52,090 nt of DNA, from contig JARFQY010000068.1 of assembly GCA_029287535.1 (NCBI GenBank), positions 1 to 52,090 of the forward strand. Direction: 5' to 3'. This stretch comes from Filomicrobium sp. (GTDB lineage Bacteria > Pseudomonadota > Alphaproteobacteria > Rhizobiales > Hyphomicrobiaceae). This document shows positions 42,714 through 51,180 of this stretch, one piece after another. Below the pieces are notes generated by a model. That model was not told the DNA's origin. It saw nothing but the letters and a program-made list of their open reading frames with translations, and searched no databases. Position numbers and translations under genes: made by a program. Each line of letters begins with the position of its first letter. Positions within the stretch are counted from its first letter, which is position 1.

Positions 42714-44882
42714 TCACTGCCGCAACCGCACCGTGACACGGTCGACACGGCCTTCGGCGTCGACGACGGAAAGCTGTGCGAAGCCCGGCCCGCCCGGCCG
42801 CCAAAGCGTCTGACGGCGATGCGGCTCGGAGGGGATCGGCTTGCCGTCGACCAGCCAAGTGAGGGGTAGGGCTCCGCCTTCTGCCTTCAGCGGCAACAGG
42901 TCCTCGCCGTCTCCTGCGATCAGTTCCAGCTCGGACCGGTCCGGCGGAAAAGAGATGAGTAGCGGGCTGTCGCGAAATGCGGCCGACGGCTGGGCCATCA
43001 CTCTGGCGCGGTCAAAACGTTTCAGGTTGGGTGGTAGCTTGGCGCCGCTCACTCGTAGCGTGCCAGCGGGCGGTTTGGACAACGGCGCTCGCCGCGCTGC
43101 CATGCGGGAGAAGGCGTCGAACAAAATTGGGGCTGCCGCCGTTCTTCCAATCAAACCCGGAGTTGAGGCCCCGTCAGGCCGGCCGACCCAGACAGCAATC
43201 GTGTGGCGACCATCGTAGCCGACGGCGAAGGCATCTCGGTGACCATACGAGGTGCCGGTCTTATATGCGATGCGCCCACGCCGCGCGTTTTTTGGAGCCG
43301 GCGCATCCTTGAGGATATCGGTGATGTACCAGGAGGCGACCGGGGACAGCAGCTGGCGGCTGGCGTTGCCGGCGATTTTTCCGCTGAGCACGTTTTGTGC
43401 GGCCGAACCCTTGTGATGCGTTAGCGAAACGTGGCGGCCGTTTTGCGCAAGGCTGACGTAGAGGCTCGTGAGGTCTCGCAAGGTGAGACCCAAGCCGCCC
43501 AACGCAACGGCGAGACTTGGCCTCGCAGCCGCGGGAAGCATCGGCTTCACACCGGCTCGACGCAATCGGCCTATGAACAGATCGGGCCCAAGTCTGTCGA
43601 GGACGCGTACCGCCGGGACGTTGAGCGAGGCGCCGAGGGCCTCACGAATGGTGACGGTACCACGATAGGTATTGTCGAAATTTTCCGGCCGGTAAGCGCC
43701 AAAGCGCGTGGGCCTATCCTCGATCAGTGTCTCGGGATGGGCGATGCCCCGTTCAAAACCGAGCCCATAGACAATCGGCTTCAGCGTGGAGCCAGGCGAG
43801 CGGACGGCGCTTGTCATATCGATCGCGCCGAAGCGGTCGCCACTGAGATATCCCGGTGAGCCAACATGGGCGATAACTTCGCCGGTGGTGTGATCCACGG
43901 CGAGCAGTGCTGCTGACAATCGCTCGCCCAAGAGCTTGGTTCGTTCGGCGAGCAAGGACTGCAGAGCTGTCTGCCTGCCGCGGTCGATCGTGAGCCGGTG
44001 GATGGTACGATCCGGGTGGCCCGCGACCTCCGTCTCGGCCAGGTGAGGGGCCAGCATCGGAAAAGGCCTGCGATGACGTGGAACAGACTCGGTGCGGGCG
44101 CGCTCAGCTTCCGCGGGCTTGATGATACCGGCGCGAACGGCGCGGGCGAGGACGCGATCACGGGCGCGGCGCGCGTTTGCCGAATAACGGTCTGGCCGGC
44201 GCGCCTCTGGCGATTGGGGCAACGCAACAAGCAGAGCGGATTGAGCGATCGACAGCCGCGTCGGCTCCTTGCCAAAATAGGCCAGCGATGCGGCCCTGAT
44301 GCCCTCGATGTTGCCGCCAAAGGGGGCCAGACGGAGATAGAGATCCAGTATCTCAGTTTTGCTTAGCTGGCGCTCGAGCTGAACGGCCCGAAGGATTTGC
44401 AAGAACTTTCCGGGCAGCGTGCGATCGTGACGTTGGTCGAGAAGCCGCGCGACCTGCATGGTGAGTGTCGAGGCGCCCGACACGACACGGCCATTCGCCA
44501 TGAACTGCAGCGCGGCACGGCCCAATGCCTGCACGTCGACGCCTGCATGGTTCCAGTAACGCCGGTCCTCGAATGCCAGCAACATGGCGAGGTATCGCTG
44601 TTCGATTTGCGTGTGACCAACCGGCAAGCGCCAGCGGCCTGGCTTGGTGGTAAAGGCTCGCAACAGCCGGTCATTGCGGTCAAGAACAGTGACGGAGACC
44701 TCGGCGGCATCGCTGAGCGGTGGTGGTGGAAGGCTGGCGAGCATCCATTCGAACGCGCCCCAGGCCGCGCCGGGCAACGTGACCAGTAACAGGAGGACGA
44801 CCACAATGCGACGCCGGCGCCTTGCCGGCGCCGACTGTTTGCGCTCACCCCTTGAAGGCCGGTTGAAGATCGACCGCATCAC
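42714..44882 (-). CDS. pbpC: Penicillin-binding protein 1C
   Basis: A bifunctional class A enzyme: glycosyltransferase plus DD-transpeptidase, 722 aa. A basic cytoplasmic tail and one membrane helix (26-46) anchor it. The GT51 catalytic Glu105 lies in LAFEDRRYWNHAGVD (102-116). The transpeptidase has STLK (365-368, Ser365 the nucleophile), the SLN-type motif (ASLNVPAV), and YKTGTSYG. The last 90 residues form a C-terminal BiPBP_C domain, which distinguishes PbpC. It follows the alpha-2-macroglobulin gene by only 9 bp, the usual operon partner in Gram-negatives. Confidence 0.95.
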   Translation of the reverse strand: MMRSIFNRPSRGERKQSAPARRRRRIVVVLLLLVTLPGAAWGAFEWMLASLPPPPLSDAAEVSVTVLDRNDRLLRAFTTKPGRWRLPVGHTQIEQRYLAMLLAFEDRRYWNHAGVDVQALGRAALQFMANGRVVSGASTLTMQVARLLDQRHDRTLPGKFLQILRAVQLERQLSKTEILDLYLRLAPFGGNIEGIRAASLAYFGKEPTRLSIAQSALLVALPQSPEARRPDRYSANARRARDRVLARAVRAGIIKPAEAERARTESVPRHRRPFPMLAPHLAETEVAGHPDRTIHRLTIDRGRQTALQSLLAERTKLLGERLSAALLAVDHTTGEVIAHVGSPGYLSGDRFGAIDMTSAVRSPGSTLKPIVYGLGFERGIAHPETLIEDRPTRFGAYRPENFDNTYRGTVTIREALGASLNVPAVRVLDRLGPDLFIGRLRRAGVKPMLPAAARPSLAVALGGLGLTLRDLTSLYVSLAQNGRHVSLTHHKGSAAQNVLSGKIAGNASRQLLSPVASWYITDILKDAPAPKNARRGRIAYKTGTSYGHRDAFAVGYDGRHTIAVWVGRPDGASTPGLIGRTAAAPILFDAFSRMAARRAPLSKPPAGTLRVSGAKLPPNLKRFDRARVMAQPSAAFRDSPLLISFPPDRSELELIAGDGEDLLPLKAEGGALPLTWLVDGKPIPSEPHRRQTLWRPGGPGFAQLSVVDAEGRVDRVTVRLRQ

Positions 44883-44891
44883 GAAGCCGCC

Positions 44892-47800
44892 CTAGTTTGT
44901 CTCAACCGTCAGCCGTCCGCTTGCGGTACGGGCGTGACGCTCGGGGATGTACATGTCCTCGACAGTGGCGGCCGGGTGAACAAAGCTTCCCGGTGTGACC
45001 GCGCGTACCATGTAGGCAACCGTGACCGCCTGACCGGCCTTGGCCTTGCCGCGATACAGATCGAACGCGGCGACAACCCGGTCATCCCGGAATTCGGTAT
45101 GCTCGGCACCGACATCACTCTTAAGCCAGCTTAGGCTCTTGAGATCGCCGGAGGTAACGAGACGGGGGTTTTCAACTTCAAACCCCGCCGGCAAGCGATC
45201 CGCAACCAGGATCCGACCTCCGGCATTTTCAGCCGTCACCTTCACGACCACGACGAACCTCTCGTTTTGCCGGACGGTCGACTTTCCGCCGTTCGCGCTC
45301 GCCAGATCGACCGCGGCACCGTCCAGAGTGTAGTAAGCGCGATCGATCTGGAAACCTTTGGCGACAGCGGGTTCGGGTGTCGTCGCGGCGCCGACGACAG
45401 AGATGACGGCGGTGGATGCCTCATCAGCTTCATTGGCGATGGTCAGCGAAGCAGAGCGGAGTTGCTGCGCGGTCATGGTGCGGGTCAGCGGCGCCTTGTA
45501 GGTCGCGTCACCGATGCGCAAGGCCGACGCCTTGTTGGTGTCGCCGAGCGCCTTGACCGCAAGCAGGAGCCAAGCCTGCTCCTGGGTAGACGTCGCAGTA
45601 TCAGCGATCGCAGCCTCCGCCACCTTATCGGAGAGCCCGTTTGCGGCAGCAGGTTTGATACCTGTCTCAGAGGACAGTGCCAGAAGCGCGGCGCCGTCAC
45701 GCAGCCAGGAACCATAGTCGGTCCGGTAAGCCGGAGACATACTCCGCGTCAAGTCATGCGCGGCAGCAGACATTGCGGTCGCAGCACGCTGGCGCTCCCC
45801 CATCAGCGCAAGCGCGGCACCCAGTTGCGCCTTGGCGATTGGGGTGGAGAAGCGATCGAGACGCGCATCGACGTAGTAGCGCAGTTCGCCCATCGGCGCG
45901 CGCCCGTTGCGGGCAAGAACATAGAGTGCATAGGCGCGGTCACCACCGCCCTTCTTAAAGTCCTGGGCGTAGGCAATGAAGTTCGCCAGCCGGTCAAGGG
46001 CTGAGTTGAAGCCGCGCTGATCGATCCTGTAACCAGCCTCATGGGCACGGGTCAGGAAGTCAGTGACGTAAGCGGTCAGCCACATGTTCGTCGATGATGG
46101 ACCCCATGCACCGAATGCGCCTGAGGAGTCCTGCATCTCGAAGACGCGGTCAATGGCCTGCTGCACGCGTTTGGCAACTTCCGGGGCCATTGTGACGCCC
46201 GTGCGCTCGGACACGGACTTGGCGTAAACAAGCGGCAACGCCTTACTGACCGTTTGCTCGGCGCAGCCATAGGGGTAGCGGTCAAGGCTGGCTATGATGC
46301 CAACGGCATCAAAGCGGGCGGCTGGTCCGACCGAAACGCTGAGCTCACTGCGCTCGGGGATCAAGTCGGAGAGCAGATCTTCAGAAAGCTCAAGGCTGCC
46401 ACCAGGTTTGATGCGGGCCACCGTTGTGCGGCGGATGTCGCCGGCCGGTGCCTTGACATCAAGATTGAACTCACGCGTCACATGAATTCCAGCTGGACCG
46501 CTGACGTCGACTTGATATGTGTGCAGGCCGATGGTCGCGGGCTTCAACGATACAGCTTCGCTGACGCGCTGCCCGGAGCGCAATGCAACCTCGCGGCTGG
46601 CGACCGTCGAGTCGGGGAGGTCCACGTCGCCACCGGTCACACTCAGCTGATACGCGCCCTTCGGGCCCTCGACATTATGGAGGCTAAAGCCGAGTCGGAC
46701 TTCATCGCCCAGTGTCAGGAAGCGTGGCGAAGCGATCGTCAATGCGACGGCATCGCGAACGATGACTTTGCCCGTTGCGTGTCCGACCTTGTTCTTTGAC
46801 CAGGCCACCGCCATCAGCCTTACAGTGCCGTTGAAGTCCGGCAGGTCGAAGGCGACTGTTGCCTTGCCGTCCTGGCCGACCTCGACGATGCCTGAAAACT
46901 CGGCGAGGGTCTCTTCGACCGGCGGTGCACCTTGTGTGCTCATGCCGAGGTCAGCATCACCGCCAGAACGTAATGTTCCGCGTTCGGCGCGCATGCCATC
47001 AATCAAGCGGCCGTAGAAGTCACGGATCTCCGCCCCGAGCTTGGTTTGCGCGTTGAACCACCGTTCCGGCGCGGGGGATTTGAAACCGGTCAGGTTGAGG
47101 ATACCGACATCAACGGCGGCAACCGTGATGCGAGCCGGCTGACCGGGAGCAAGCCCCTCGACGGTCACCGGAACTTCAAGGCGAGTGCCCGACTTGACCT
47201 TGTCAGAAGCACCAAGGCGAACCGTGAGTTCGCGGGCGGACTGGTCGAGGCCGAGCCAGGCGAGCCCGAGGGCTCGCTGCGGCATGCGCCGGGCCGCGGC
47301 GTCCATGGGGCGATAGAGCATGGCTGTCGCATAGGCGCCGGCCCCCCAGTCTTCGCCGACCGGGATCTCGACAGAGCCACCGCCATTTGGAATGTCGACC
47401 TGCCGCACGGCGTGCAGCTTCGAGCCAAGGACGGCAACCATGGCACGGCCGCCAAGCCGGGTGGCGATACGCAGCTTTGCCGTATCACCGGCACGATAAC
47501 TTTCCTTGTCCAGGGCGACGTCCAGAACTTCGGGGCTGTCAGGCTTATCGGCGGAGGCAAACCAGCCTGCATTAAAAGCGACCGATGTCGCCGGCCCAGC
47601 TGGATCACCGGTCGCGACTTCCAGAACGTAGCGGCCGTAATCAACCTTAGTGGCGATAAGCGCAGGAGATAAGCCTGAGGCCGCGGTTTCACCTTTGGCA
47701 ATCCGCCGCGAGATCGTGACCGGTTCATAGGCCCAGGCGCCATCGCGGCGATACCACTGCCAACGCGTTTCCTGGCGTTTCAATGTCCATTGCAAGCCGG

Positions 47801-50180
47801 CTGTCGATTGCGGGCTTGCATCGGGACCCAGCCTGATGACCTCGAATCGGGCTTCCTCTCCCTCACCCAGGCGGTTGCCATCAAACAGCGGTTTAACGCC
47901 GATGCGCGCAATTCCAAGATCGACAGGCAGGGTTGCGGCACGCTCGATGGTGCGGCCACCGGGTTCGGCAAGCCGAAGGATCACGCGCGCTTCCAGCGGC
48001 TTTTGAGTCTTGGGCAATTTTGGGAGTCCCGCGCTGATGGTGGCGCGCCCCTTGTTATCGGTTCGCGGCACGTTGGCCAGCTGCGCGCGGACCGGCGTGA
48101 CCAACTCGTCAAACTGACCAAATCTATAACCCGCAAGGCCTGGTGCTCCGGATGCCGACGGGCGGACGATAATCTCACCTTCGAGCGCCAGGTCCGCCGC
48201 CGGCGGCCCGTAAAGGAACCGGCCCGTGGCTTCGATAGCGGTCGGTTCGCCGCGTTTGAAGATTTCAGAAGTCGGGGTCAGCTCCATGTCGAGGCGTTCC
48301 GGCATGAAGTCTTCGACAAGGAACGTCGCCTGGCTGACGGCGGGTTGCTTGGGATCGACATGGAGCCGGGCGCGCCATGTGCCGGTCATCGCTCCCGCAC
48401 TCAATGCGAGAAGTGATGTGCGTCCACCGAGGCCTTGATCCTTCAGCCTGAGACGCCGATGCTCGACGCCATCGGGGCGGGTGACAATCATCGTGACCGG
48501 CAGCCCCGAAGCCTTGCCTGCCGCATCACGCACCAGAGTGGTCAAATTTACACTTTCGCCCGGTCGATAGACGCCACGCTCGGTATAAACAAAAGCGTCG
48601 ATGGGGCCTGATGGATTGCGACCCTTGACGCCCCGGTCGGTGAGATCAAAGGCGGCGGTGGTCAAATCGAGAAACGCGTAGTCGCTGTCACCGTTCTGGG
48701 CAACAAGAATGGCAGGCTGCAGGCCGCCTTCGCCGCGCGCCAGGGCGCCGTCAAACCGTGCATAGCCACGCGCGTCCGTTGTTGCACTGGCCAGGACCTC
48801 GTTGTTGCGCGCAACCAGCCGTACCTGTGTTCCGGAAACCGGCGCGGCCGATTCCAGAGAACGCACAAAGGCATGCACCGCATCGTTGCCTGTCATGGCG
48901 GTGAGGCCGAGATCAGAGACGATGAACCACTGTGTCGCAATTTGATATGAATCTGCGCCGGTCGGCTTGGCGGGTTTTGCCGTCATGGCATAGACGCCAG
49001 GCTTTAGGGTACCGATTGCCTCGCTTACCGGGAAAGCAGTGGTCACTTCCTCATTCAGCTTCAATGCGACTTGCAGCGTGCCTTCGAATACCTGCTCGCC
49101 ACGGCGCCGTTTGATCGAATCCAGCTCCCAGGGTGACAGCTGGCGGGTCAACCCGCCATCCTCCAGCGTACCGGAAAGCGCGCGGTCTCCGATTCTGTAG
49201 ACTTCGACCTTCAGGCTGTCGGTATTGACGGACACAACGGGGATGCCCTGCTGTCCGCGGCTCGGCAGGACATAAGCACGGCCTGTGAAGCGGACGGAGG
49301 CTTTGCGATCCGGCACGTAAGCCGCAATGTCAATGTTCTTTGGCAGAGATTCGCCGATGGCCGATGGCAGGCCCGCACGCAGTTGGATCTCATAGCGCTG
49401 ACCATGCGACAGTCCGCCGATGCAAAGCCGTTTGCCTTCAACGGAGACCGCTTGTGGGTCCTGACCGCCAATGGCGACAAAATCGGCAAAATCGGGTTCG
49501 GTGCCGAGCAACCTTTCCGAGAACACGAGACAGATGCGCGGTTCGGCGGTGTCCGACTCGGTTACATAATTCGTCATGCGAAAGCCGTGCTCAGCCTTGA
49601 GCGCCGCAAGTTTGCGTTGGCGATCAGGTGAGTTGGCGAGCGCGACGCTCTGCTTGAGAGATTCGATCGCAGGACGCCAAAAGGAGCGCCGCACCAAGGC
49701 ATCCGATAGTACGTCGAGGGCATCCGCCTTGAGCTCGTCATCGCCGGCCCGTTGAAAGGCGCGATAGGCTGCGCTGGAAGCATTCACTGGGACATTGTAG
49801 CGCTCGGAATTGGAGTAGGTCTTGGGATCAAACCTGAGAAGCGATCTGGCCAGACCGATCCAAGCTTTGGCAACGCCGGGGTCAGTTGCGATGGCGGCGG
49901 CATAAACGTTGGCGGCTGAGCGGGCATCTGTGGCAATCAGCCCATCGGCCCGTTCGAGCAGAGCCGACAGTTTTGGCTTGCCCGACTTTGGTTTGAAGCG
50001 CTTGAGATAGGTCTCATACCTGGCAGCTTCACGGTCGAGCTGCTTGTGGGCGAAAGTGGCCGCGGTTGCGGGGTTGGCGAACATCAGGGCGATCGCCGCT
50101 AGAAACACAATAAGGGGCGTTATCAGGCAGGGCCACAGATTGATGAGCTGAGGTTTGCTACCCGGTCGAGACACGCGCAT
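44892..50180 (-). CDS. Bacterial alpha-2-macroglobulin (YfhM type)
   Basis: A 1,762-aa protease trap. Such proteins snare attacking proteases with a thioester and are thought to guard cell-wall repair by PbpC. The thioester motif GCAEQ has Cys1306 and Gln1309 (codon 46263-46265 for Cys). Upstream are macroglobulin-like repeats (MG domains, for example FVYTERGVYRPGESV and VSQATFLVEDF), the A2M middle (VEETLAEFSGIVEV), and downstream an alpha-alpha toroid and receptor-like domain. Instead of a lipobox it has a hydrophobic N-terminal segment (about 23-41) ending near ATAATF, so it is not obviously a lipoprotein. The ATG at 50180 has AAGGA at good spacing, better than the ATG at 50189. Confidence 0.93.
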   Translation of the reverse strand: MRVSRPGSKPQLINLWPCLITPLIVFLAAIALMFANPATAATFAHKQLDREAARYETYLKRFKPKSGKPKLSALLERADGLIATDARSAANVYAAAIATDPGVAKAWIGLARSLLRFDPKTYSNSERYNVPVNASSAAYRAFQRAGDDELKADALDVLSDALVRRSFWRPAIESLKQSVALANSPDRQRKLAALKAEHGFRMTNYVTESDTAEPRICLVFSERLLGTEPDFADFVAIGGQDPQAVSVEGKRLCIGGLSHGQRYEIQLRAGLPSAIGESLPKNIDIAAYVPDRKASVRFTGRAYVLPSRGQQGIPVVSVNTDSLKVEVYRIGDRALSGTLEDGGLTRQLSPWELDSIKRRRGEQVFEGTLQVALKLNEEVTTAFPVSEAIGTLKPGVYAMTAKPAKPTGADSYQIATQWFIVSDLGLTAMTGNDAVHAFVRSLESAAPVSGTQVRLVARNNEVLASATTDARGYARFDGALARGEGGLQPAILVAQNGDSDYAFLDLTTAAFDLTDRGVKGRNPSGPIDAFVYTERGVYRPGESVNLTTLVRDAAGKASGLPVTMIVTRPDGVEHRRLRLKDQGLGGRTSLLALSAGAMTGTWRARLHVDPKQPAVSQATFLVEDFMPERLDMELTPTSEIFKRGEPTAIEATGRFLYGPPAADLALEGEIIVRPSASGAPGLAGYRFGQFDELVTPVRAQLANVPRTDNKGRATISAGLPKLPKTQKPLEARVILRLAEPGGRTIERAATLPVDLGIARIGVKPLFDGNRLGEGEEARFEVIRLGPDASPQSTAGLQWTLKRQETRWQWYRRDGAWAYEPVTISRRIAKGETAASGLSPALIATKVDYGRYVLEVATGDPAGPATSVAFNAGWFASADKPDSPEVLDVALDKESYRAGDTAKLRIATRLGGRAMVAVLGSKLHAVRQVDIPNGGGSVEIPVGEDWGAGAYATAMLYRPMDAAARRMPQRALGLAWLGLDQSARELTVRLGASDKVKSGTRLEVPVTVEGLAPGQPARITVAAVDVGILNLTGFKSPAPERWFNAQTKLGAEIRDFYGRLIDGMRAERGTLRSGGDADLGMSTQGAPPVEETLAEFSGIVEVGQDGKATVAFDLPDFNGTVRLMAVAWSKNKVGHATGKVIVRDAVALTIASPRFLTLGDEVRLGFSLHNVEGPKGAYQLSVTGGDVDLPDSTVASREVALRSGQRVSEAVSLKPATIGLHTYQVDVSGPAGIHVTREFNLDVKAPAGDIRRTTVARIKPGGSLELSEDLLSDLIPERSELSVSVGPAARFDAVGIIASLDRYPYGCAEQTVSKALPLVYAKSVSERTGVTMAPEVAKRVQQAIDRVFEMQDSSGAFGAWGPSSTNMWLTAYVTDFLTRAHEAGYRIDQRGFNSALDRLANFIAYAQDFKKGGGDRAYALYVLARNGRAPMGELRYYVDARLDRFSTPIAKAQLGAALALMGERQRAATAMSAAAHDLTRSMSPAYRTDYGSWLRDGAALLALSSETGIKPAAANGLSDKVAEAAIADTATSTQEQAWLLLAVKALGDTNKASALRIGDATYKAPLTRTMTAQQLRSASLTIANEADEASTAVISVVGAATTPEPAVAKGFQIDRAYYTLDGAAVDLASANGGKSTVRQNERFVVVVKVTAENAGGRILVADRLPAGFEVENPRLVTSGDLKSLSWLKSDVGAEHTEFRDDRVVAAFDLYRGKAKAGQAVTVAYMVRAVTPGSFVHPAATVEDMYIPERHARTASGRLTVETN

Positions 50181-50356
50181 GGCACTCATCCTTTTGTGAG
50201 GTTCTGCCTGGAGGCAATAGTGCTGTCGATTTCAGCACTTGCCGATCAGAAGTAACAGGCTATTCACAAGGCGTGGCCAAACCCGGGCCGCAACCGAAAA
50301 TGCGGGTTGTTTCCGGCAATTGCTGCTGCTTACTCAAAGGCACGCTCCGCAAACAA

Positions 50357-50382
50357 AAAAGCCGACCTTGCGGCCGGCTTCA
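50357..50382 (-). terminator. Intrinsic terminator of the gene at 50404-51021
   Basis: Read on the minus strand, GAAGCCGGCCGC-AA-GGTCGGC forms a 7-8-bp stem (50361-50378 with one mismatch) followed by TTTTTTG, a clear U-run. It lies just after the stop of the uncharacterised gene to its right. Confidence 0.75.
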
Positions 50383-50403
50383 TGCGAAGAAGTTCATTTG
50401 GCT

Positions 50404-51021
50404 TCAGTGGCGTGTCGCAGCCGTCGGCGGCGTCAGATCATCGCTTGGCAAGGTGCTCGACGGCAGGTCTGTCCGGGTGCCAGATCCGACGACAACCGGC
50501 GCGGCCAGTCGCGTCGCTCGGCTGGCGGGGCAGCCCTGCCTCCAGAAACTTGCAAACGCCTTTGTCGCTGCTGACGCGATCTCCTCTGCGGTGGTCGCAT
50601 AGCACTCGTATGCGTCGCGCTTAGAGGGTTCGCGGCGCATGCAATCGCCTATCCAGCAGGTCTCAGTGTCGAGTACGAGTTGCTCATGCGCCTCGAACAG
50701 ACGAGCGTCATCAACCAGGCGGGCGACCGCGGGTTCAAAGTGTTTCGAGAAATTCGCGGCCTCAGGCAGCTCTGCGTCATCCTCGATCGTGGTGAAAACG
50801 GCGCGCACCGAGATGTTGTGCTTCTCAAGGATTGAAGCCAGATTTGCGAGGGCGCGGCACACGGGGCTCAGAGGGGAGCGGGCGATCAGCAGATACTCCG
50901 CCGGCTCGTTGTCGCCTGCCTTTCGGCGACGGCTAAGATGATCCTTAACAAAAGCTGTGACCCTCGGTTCCTTGTCCTGTTTCTTAATGACCTGGAGACC
51001 GGAGGTATCGCTGTTGTGCAT
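50404..51021 (-). CDS. Uncharacterised 205-aa protein
   Basis: A soluble protein of unknown family. The ATG at 51021 has AAGGAT upstream and gives MHNSDTSGLQV at the start; an earlier frame start at 51174 is less likely. The core (residues about 30-155) is well formed, with YLLIARSPLSPVCRAL, NISVRAVFTTIED and a helix-rich region (EIASAATKAFASFW), while the last 40 residues are Pro/Thr-rich and disordered. Four cysteines lie in LDTETCWIGDCMRR and nearby. It is closed by a strong terminator. The next gene upstream is the disordered protein at the window edge, about 160 bp away. Confidence 0.55.
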   Translation of the reverse strand: MHNSDTSGLQVIKKQDKEPRVTAFVKDHLSRRRKAGDNEPAEYLLIARSPLSPVCRALANLASILEKHNISVRAVFTTIEDDAELPEAANFSKHFEPAVARLVDDARLFEAHEQLVLDTETCWIGDCMRREPSKRDAYECYATTAEEIASAATKAFASFWRQGCPASRATRLAAPVVVGSGTRTDLPSSTLPSDDLTPPTAATRH

Positions 51022-51180
51022 CAGATTATCCTTCTTGTGTACCGGGGTCAGGCAACCAGGTTCGACACCGGACGTCGTGATGAGCCCATTAAGGGCCAAA
51101 GACCTTAAGCAACCGTTGAGACACGTCTCAGGTTGAGAGAGGATCTGACAAAAATCACCAATCTTTCCGCACACAGACCT

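Noticed and set aside
45267-46004. 245-codon plus-strand frame
   Set aside because: Shadow of the alpha-2-macroglobulin gene; sequence is Arg/Gly-rich with no family features.
51117-51130. TGAGAC-AC-GTCTCA palindrome
   Set aside because: Short with a 2-bp centre; could be an operator, but nothing else supports it, so I did not list it as a feature.
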